In this document: positions 28,890 to 37,800 of the stretch, one piece after another
How positions within the stretch are numbered: position 1 is the stretch's first letter
Layout: every line of letters starts with the position of its first letter
Assembly (NCBI RefSeq): GCF_964355755.1
Contig: NC_092680.1
Location: 6,733,001-6,797,000, forward strand
Origin: Antedon mediterranea
Lineage: Eukaryota; Echinodermata; Crinoidea; Comatulida; Antedonidae
Length of the DNA stretch: 64,000 bases
Direction: 5' to 3'
Notes under the pieces: model-generated
The model's database searches: none
What the model was told of the DNA's origin: nothing
What the model saw: only the letters and a program-made list of their open reading frames with translations
Made by a program: the position numbers and the translations under genes

Positions 28890-31800
28890 GTAAAGTTGTA
28901 AAGCAAAGTAGTGAAATTATTATTATTTTTTAAATACAATTAGCTCTCTATAAAAATATATAACTAAGGCTAACCTCTATATAGCTAGGCCTAATGGTGT
29001 GCCTTTTTAGCCAGCCGCGGGCAGCAATCAGCAGACGGAAGGACCCCTACTAGCCCTTTAGGCCTAGGAAGGGCCTAAGTAACTAGGCCTAGCTAGGGCC
29101 GGACTATGAGGAGGATACGTCAGGCCAAGTGTTATAACGCCAATTTAGATGGAAAATTTATACTTGTAATTTTATTACTGAATTCAATGGGATTATGAGG
29201 AAATTAAAAATAGCCTAGGCCTAGGCCTATTCAGTATTCTATTATAGTAGTAGGCCTAGCTAGCCTAGGCCTAGTTAGTATAAACTATAGTATAGAAGGT
29301 ATCGGATCATCTCGGTCGCGTTTCATTTCGGTCGCGCTTCCGCCGGTAAATCGAACTTCCGGCGATTTCTATGGAACGCCGATCAATGCAGTACTGTACA
29401 CTGTAGCTCTAATTAAAGATCGAAGTGTAGTCTCTATTATTTTTTATGTGTTTATTTAAAAATGATTTTATATAATAATCATTATATTTAAATAAATATT
29501 GTAAAAACAGTATGTTATTAATATTAGTTTAACTTTTTTTTAAATGTTTTTATAAGCATTATATTTTGATATATTTTGTAAATATTCTATTTGTTTCTGA
29601 CGGGATAAATAACATACAAACTCACTTTAAACTTTTGTCAATGATCATTCAATCTTTTTATTTTTAAAACAAAAACATATACACAAATATTTACATATAT
29701 TTAAAAACAAAACATAGATACGTTAATGTAATGCAAAACAAACTCGTTTCACACTGTTTTTCAATTCAATCCTTTTATTTTTAAAACAAAAACGCATATA
29801 CAAATGTTTACATTCATCATTCAAATTGAAACCTTTTTATTTACAATACATCTACAAACGTTATTTAATTTATCTATGTATTAATATTTTATTCATTAAC
29901 AATGTTTACCTCTATTTACATCTACAGACGTTATTTAATTTATCTATTTATTTAATCTTTTATTTATTAGCAATATTTACATCTATCTCATCTACAAATC
30001 GCGAACATCATTTGATATAACGCGCGATCCAGCGTAAGGAGCGATCTCTCTGATCGTTGGCCTGCGCGATACTCGTCCCAGAGGCGTAAGAGCGTTCTAG
30101 TTGCACGTCGGTAAGCTTGTCGCTGAAGCCGGTCAACATCTTCGCGATGAACTAATTCCATTGTGATGTGAACATTCTGACTCTCTTCATGCAGCAGCCC
30201 GATTAAGAGGTAGAGTTGAAGTTTTGCTGAAATAACAAAAATAACGATATACTATAATTATCATGAGCAAGTTAAAATGGACCTGAAATGGATTTTCGAT
30301 TTTTTTCATTTTAGAATGATGTTTTGGGGGCTATTAGGTGTTGCTAGAATGTATATTGTTACAAAATATAAATTGGCCCTTTTGGGGAAAGCCCCATTTG
30401 AAAATCAAAAAAATTCGCGGGTGACGTCACTTTGCGAATATATTCCTATCCCTCCAATGGAAAATTTGCAGTTTTTTGGCTATAACTCTTGAAATCTATA
30501 GAGTATTTTCTAAAAAATGCTTGTGCATTTGCAGAAACGTATTTAGAATTTTTTTAGATAAAATTATTACCGTATAAACGGTTATTCATCGAGTAAATGA
30601 CGATTTAAAATCTTAAAATCAACGGTTTTTTTCTGGCAATACCGAAGTTGGCCTGGCAACGTTGTCCGGGATACAGCTCCGTGCGCAATGATGCGTATCC
30701 ATATTTTCCGTTCGTGTATTTTGTATATCGTTCGTAATTTATACAGTACTGCTAAAATTTGTTAGTTTCTTTAGTTTTTAGTTTAGCAGAATTAAATTAG
30801 TAATATGAGATGATAATTTATTTTTCACGAATCAGGCAGTTCGAAAACGAATTTTATTCTTATTTTACTTTGGCTTGACAATGAGCGCAGCAAGTTGTTG
30901 ATATCGCTTTGGTCCTTGGATACACATGAAACGGAGCCTCGCCGCATGAATGGGTGGTGGATCGACTCCGCGCTCTGGATTATTGGGGGCCTAGGCCTAG
31001 TAAAGGTTTGGGAGGTAGGCCTTCTAAATTCGGGTTTTAGAACAAACGAAGTACATTTTAGGGACCTATATTTCAACAACATTAGATATTGAATAAATTA
31101 GTATTAGTGTCAACGCTTCGCGTATCTTTCCAGGCCGTCGATCATTCACTGACTATCGGGCGGCATACACGCTCTCGATATCATCGTATGTATATGTGAC
31201 GTCGTGAATATAGAGGCTTCCGACGGCCGTTGAAATAGAATATTGCAATGGCGTGAGTAATTTTCGCTAATTTACCATGGTATCTTAAAATTTCGTTTTC
31301 ACTCAAAATACTTTACATTTTGTTTTTATTTGTGTGGGTTTGTGTTAATTTGATACATTTAAATAACATGTGTGAATTTCTTGAAAATCGAAATTCCATT
31401 TCAGGTCCATTTTAACAACATAATACATAATATTATAATTGAAAAGTAATTTTCTTACCACGTCGTCCTTTTCGATTCAGTCTGTTGTGATACGGGTGTC
31501 TCGAAAACAGAGACCTCGAAAACAGAGACCAGAGACCCGAGACCCAGGGTCTCTGTTTTCGAGAAAATCTCGAAAACAGAGACCCCCACTAAAACGTCTA
31601 AATAATACGTTATATAGGCGGTCTCTGTTTAACAGAGACCCCCACTAAAGCGTCTCAATATTACATTATATAGGGGGTCTCTATTTTCGAGAAAAACTCG
31701 AAAACAGAGACCCCCTATAACGTATTATTTAGACGTTTTAGTGGGGGTGGAGTCCCCACTAAAACGTCTCAAGAATGACGTATCAGTAATAAACGGTAAC

Positions 31801-34800
31801 TGATATGCCGATCAAAGAACATGCCGCAACGATAAGAAGAGATTGATGAATTCTTGAACGCGTGTGAAAAGACTGTCATTTTGGAATACAAGGTCGACGT
31901 CCTAGAAGTAAGATGTATAAATGCATGCGGTGCCTTTTAGAAGCTAAAAAGCGGGAGATTATTTAAAAAGCTGACACTAGTTTCGTAACATTTATTTACA
32001 AGCATAAAAGATAATAACGTACAATGCAATAACAAAATGATATGAGGTCAGACTTTGAGGCAGACTGGAGGATGAAGACAAATATATTGTGTTGGGCGAG
32101 CCTTAAAAAAGAAATGAATTAAAAAAAAATTAAAAAATTGATAAATAAATAAACATAAATTCACGATTTTTGCGATAAAAGTTGGGTGTTCCCATTTTAC
32201 TCATTCATAATTATTAACATATTGGAGTCGTCTTCGTAAGCTACTTGTTGTGTCCTTAAATATAGATAAAAATCGTTACAAATGCAAACAGGTTTATAAA
32301 TTCGAACTGCTACACGTACCGAGTGCTGAAAGAGAGTTAAATCGGACAGTTAAGTCTCAATCCTACAATAGCATCCATTTTCGTATGCTTTATGCATAAT
32401 TGACGCGCCATACACCACGATCGATATTGTTGAAAATTGACCTTAATTGACACGCGACCGAAATGAAACGCGACCGCGATGATCGTAATTCGTATAGAAT
32501 AGGCTAGGCCTGCCTAGCTATTATATTATTAATAATGAATAATGTTATTATTAATAGCACTAGGTATACTAACTACCCTAGGGCCTAAATAAAAGTTTAT
32601 TTTAAGTTACAAAAGCTAGATAACAACAATCATTGTGAAACTATGCTGCGTAGTAGGCCTAGACAAATCTAACACTTTTTGTTATTTGGCCATTATTTAA
32701 TTGTCATAATCTTCACCCTTTTTACTCATTTTTTAATGAATTATTTCTTCTTTTTTTTAAAGTTTGCTACAGTATACAAAGCCCGAGATGTAGAAACAGA
32801 CAATATAGTTGCTGTTAAAAAAGTATGTTTTATATAAATAAAATTAATAAAATGCGGGAGAATATCCTGTGACTTGTAGCCTTCTGATCTGAATTACGCA
32901 CAAGTGTGGATGACAAATACAACAACTTCTTCATCCCCCAGCCCTCAAGTTTCTTTTTGTGTCATACAATGCCACCAAACTGCACCATTCATTTGTTCAT
33001 AGTTGATGATAAGAACTGAGATGGAGAAGTACAGTACACCGGGCTAACCTTTCTCAAAACTGTTCTTTGAAACACACAAGCCAGACAAACCTCTGGTTTC
33101 TAATCTAAGTCCTTATCCGAGAAGAATTCTTCTACCACAAGAACTATGGTCAAGAAGAGCCTTGAACTTGTGCCGAATTTATGATTTGGGGCACACCTAC
33201 TTTTACCGCTCGAACAATTTGTTTCAGTTTAGTTGAGGAAAGTTACCTTTATTCATAAAATTCATTATTAAACTAGAAGGGCACACAGAGAGTGCAAACC
33301 TTTGCCTAGGCATATGAAAATGTAATGACGTGTTCCCATACAGCTATGAAACCATCCTTTAAAATCATATGAAAATCGGTTAATAACTTTTTGAGTAATC
33401 CTGGTAACTAACAGATATAGACAGAAACAAACGCCATTCTGGCGGAAGTTTTTAAGTTGTCTGATTTGCCATACTGTACACTGAGAGTTAAATCTTTTGT
33501 TCAATATTATTACACAGATTAAATTAGGTCATAGGTCAGAAGCAAAAGATGGAGTGAACCGAACAGCTCTAAGAGAAATTAAACTTCTACAAGAACTGCA
33601 TCATGAAAACATTATTGGTGTAAGTAATTGCCAATTTAGATTTTATGCATGAGATGATAACTTTAATATAAGTATATTGGCATGTTTTTCAGAATCAATT
33701 TCAAAACACTTTACCTGCAATTTTGTCGTTTTGTAAAAATTATGTATGTAATAAATATTACTTTAAAAAAATTAAATTGCTAAAAAAATGTGGTGCTTTT
33801 ATTTGTTTTCCTTTAACTATTGATCAAAAGTAGGTGCATCACACTAAGCAAAACTAAAATATCAATCTATCTGCGTGCTGCATGCTGGTATTTATAGCGG
33901 GCAACTTAAATTATTTGAATCGGCTTACACATTTTTAAGATTTAAATATGAAAACAATTATCACAATATGCCTACAATAGTATTTGATTTTACATAAAAT
34001 GCAGTTTGTTTGATCTTAAAGTAGATGGAAAAAACGTAGAGAACGTGTTTTTAACCAAGGCTATCTAACAACAGGATGATGAGCTCCTGAAATCTAAGGG
34101 TTTATCTGTGGCTGCAACACGATCAGTTCCATGCCCCTTAACAGACACTGCTCACCACAGAGAATATGTACATAGTACAGTACTGTTGGTAATTGTCACT
34201 GCCAGAAATCTGTTGATAGATTTCCTTGGTTCAACAAATTTGTTCAGTTAAATTTATTAGATAATTTCAAATGTGTATGTTATTTTGCGTAATTTTATTT
34301 TACAGCTTGTAGATGTGTTTGGACACAAGTCTAATATAAGTCTTGTAATGGATTTCATGGATGTAGATTTAGAGGTAAGTGAATAAAGCTCTGTCTACAC
34401 TATCATACAAAATGTAATGTGCCCATATTTGGACATATCACTACCATATTTGGGCACATCACACTTTTTTGTCAAACTAGTTTGATAGTGTGGGCAGAGC
34501 TTAAGGTGAAATTAATTAATTATTGAAAGTAAAAAAAAGCAAAGTAGTTTTCTTGGCCTATATTTTCAGTTTTTTTGCACATTCTTCTTCAATTCAGGAG
34601 ATTCTTGTGTTATAAGTTCTTTGGTATTCATTACCATTAATGATTACTTAATTATTTATCACATGCTGTTTGGTATTAGTTGTACCAGGGAAGAGTTAAA
34701 TTACTATTATTACAGTAATTTCACTCTTTCCTGGTTCTATTGTTCAAAAGGAAATGATAATAAAATATAATGATGATGATAAATGAACTGAACATTCAGC

Positions 34801-37800
34801 TTTTTGTAAAAAAAAGTTTCTCTCGCATGCATAAAAAACTATCGACTATAACATGTTCTTTTCCTCAACTGTTCTTTTTCCACAGCCAAAATTTTTGTTA
34901 TAGCGTCCCCTATTTTGCTTGTCAATTAACATTCAAAATGGCACTTGATATAGTCCTTTTTTGGAAACCGATATGGTAACAATAACACAAAAATAAGAAC
35001 TTAACTCTGCCTCATTAAATAGAGCAGTCAATCGTTCAAATCAGGAAATATTCTCACCATTCATTATTTGCATACTATTGTGTTGAATGAATTAAAGTTT
35101 GTTTAAATTGATGTAGTACAGTCATTCTCATATTCTCCTATTTATTTAGGTTTTGATTAAAGACACTACACTTATTCTCACTCCAGCACATATAAAAGCT
35201 TATATGTTAATGACATTTAAGGGACTGGAATATCTGCATAATAATTGGATATTGCATAGGGTGAGTCTTTTCCAAAATAATAAATTCTATCTAATAAGTT
35301 TTATTTTGACAATCAACAATATCTCCAGCCAGTAATAATGTGTTTAGTAATATGGAACTCTGACATTAATTTAAGAGAACTTTAAGCTACACACTGTGCC
35401 CATGGACATGGTGATGTCATATCATTAGCATGTTTGGGCATATAACTACCATATTTGGGCACATCTCACGTTTTTGTCAAACTAATTTGATAGTGTAGAC
35501 AGAACTTAGATTATTCCATTTTAATAATGACCGAGTTGTCTCCAGAAGATGGTGGTAGTATTGTACATACAGAGTTGGTTCATGGTGTTTGTAATATACA
35601 AATTTATGATGGTTATCTATTGGCTAAATACTAAACACCAATGGATCAATCTATTTATAAGTTAAGTTCACCGAGTGGAGACTGGCTGAAACAAAAACCA
35701 TGTGTTTAGAAAGGGTTGTGAAATATAAAATGGCCAAAGTTTTTATCAACAAATTGATTTCGTCATGCAAACCTTTAAACAATATATATATATCATATTT
35801 TCCATTATTTTTGTCATATTTTAATTCTTTTAGTGTTTTTTTTTCAACCACAGGACATGAAGCCCAATAATTTACTTGTGAATGAGGCTGGAGTCCTGAA
35901 GTTAGCTGATTTTGGACTTGCCAAAACGTTTGGTAGCCCAAATAGAGTTTACACACATCAAGTTGTTACTAGGTGTGTGATCTACTTGAATTTTTAAGAA
36001 TATTTTATTGCATTGTTTGAACACCTATACATCTACATTTAATTTCTTGGCCATTTGTACTTTTCTCGTAGTGTAAACCATGGGGTTGATTTTATAATTT
36101 CACCGTTTGGTGTGGGAGTACCTTCTTATTCCGAAATATTCTCATCATTTAACTCATAAGCATTCAATGTTTGCAGAGAGGTCAATAATCAAATCAGTTA
36201 ATTACCATATTACAGGTGGTACAGATGTCCAGAACTGCTGTTTGGTGCCAGGATATATGGTACTGGAGTTGATATCTGGTCAGCTGGATGTATTTTAGCT
36301 GAACTGCTTCTACGAGTACCATTCCTTGCAGGTGAAACAGACATTGATCAACTTGGTAAAATATTTGAGGCTTTAGGTACACCAACAGAGCAAGACTGGC
36401 CTGTGAGTTTTTCTTTTTTTTCATACGCATCCAACAGCGAGTAATTCACCAATTACAGGATGGATAAACTATTTTATAATTTATCTTGCTTATAAACTAA
36501 GTCGTTTGAGGATTAGAGAGTGGAGGTGAAAGAGTCATGAGTTACAACCCTGGCACTAGGTCAGGATTGAACCCTCATGGCACTAGGTCAGGATTGGAAG
36601 GCAAGCACATTAACTTTAAATCTTCACTTTAATCTTTAATTATGTCATCAAAAATAAGAGTCACTATTTCAACATTAATTATGTCATCTTCAGGTATTAT
36701 TATTATTAAATATGTTGATACAGTACATTGAATTTGTATCAGATAATTTCCCAAGTGATTGTGGGTTTGGTCTACTAGCATTCCTGCTCCCAACTAATCC
36801 ATTTTATCGTTATGACATCTGTTTGTGAATTACGCTCTACATTCATTTAATCTTTAATTAGGGTTCAGTATGTCAACATTTTAGAATCTTTAGCTGTATG
36901 ACAAAATAAATAGGTCTTTAAAACATGATGATGACATTTCATAGTGTTGAAATTAGTGTATATTTTATTGCTTATTTTTTAAAATGTTTCTCATTATTAT
37001 TATATTAAAATTTTACTTTCAAGGGAATGTCTTTACTACCAGATTACATTACATACAAGTCGTTCCCGGGTACGCCATTAAGAGATATATTTACTGCGGC
37101 CGATGATGCCCTGCTGGATTTACTACATAAACTGTTAAAGCTTGATCCTTCGCAAAGATGCACTGCCACCCAGGTAAGTTGAATAATAACTAGCATTTAT
37201 CAATTATTTTGCTTAAGTCAAATAGTTAAGAAGTGAAAGTCATTAAGTTTTTATTTAATACGGTTTTACCACGTTAAAATACCGGTTTTCGTCAGATCAC
37301 CGAATTTAAGCGACGTTAGGCCTGGTTAGAGCTTGGATGGGAGACCATCTGGGAATATCGGTGTATTGCTGTATATGGAGCTAGGGTCCCGTTAGGCATT
37401 GAAATCAGCATTGCTGACTCTTGTGGCAGCCCCTGCATCTAGTAAGTGCCTCAGACGTATTGGCTTATTCCTTTCCTCTTGTCAAGGTGGACACTGGACA
37501 AAAGAAGCCCTTGATCAATGTTAGGACCAATCAAGGTGCTTTAAACAGTCCTGGCTTTGTTTGTATCAAACCTGTTAGTGGCGGTATTGTTGGTTTCGAT
37601 TTAATAAAATAAAATTTAAAAAAAATTAAAAAAATTAGTTAATTTCCTGGTGACATTTTTTTTTCTGTGGCAGCTCCAATCCTGTGGAATTCCTTACCAA
37701 TTTCAACAGACAATGTGCCACTCTAAATATGAATAATATAATATAATCTCAATAACTGTATATTTAAAATAATTTTGTATTTAAAGGCCTTACAGATGGC

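Larger units (their letters stand above)
29305..32484. mobile_element. 3.2-kb TIR element in CDK7 intron 1, containing nested elements and a minus-strand exon
   Basis: GATCATCTCGGTCGCGTTTC at 29305, continuing ATTTCGGTCGCG, is inverted at about 32450-32484 (GCGACCGAAATGAAACGCGA then CCGCGATGATC). Inside are a TTAA-flanked element (30272-31415), a foldback (31491-31775) and coding-like minus-strand sequence. I could not define a target duplication, so the boundary is by TIR only. Confidence 0.65.

Noticed and set aside
37257-37373. Functional 5S rRNA gene
   Set aside because: Many substitutions along the 5S part, no T-run terminator at its end, and direct fusion to a retroposon-type tail.
37421-37612. 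63-codon plus-strand frame
   Set aside because: Lies in the tail of the 5S-derived SINE.
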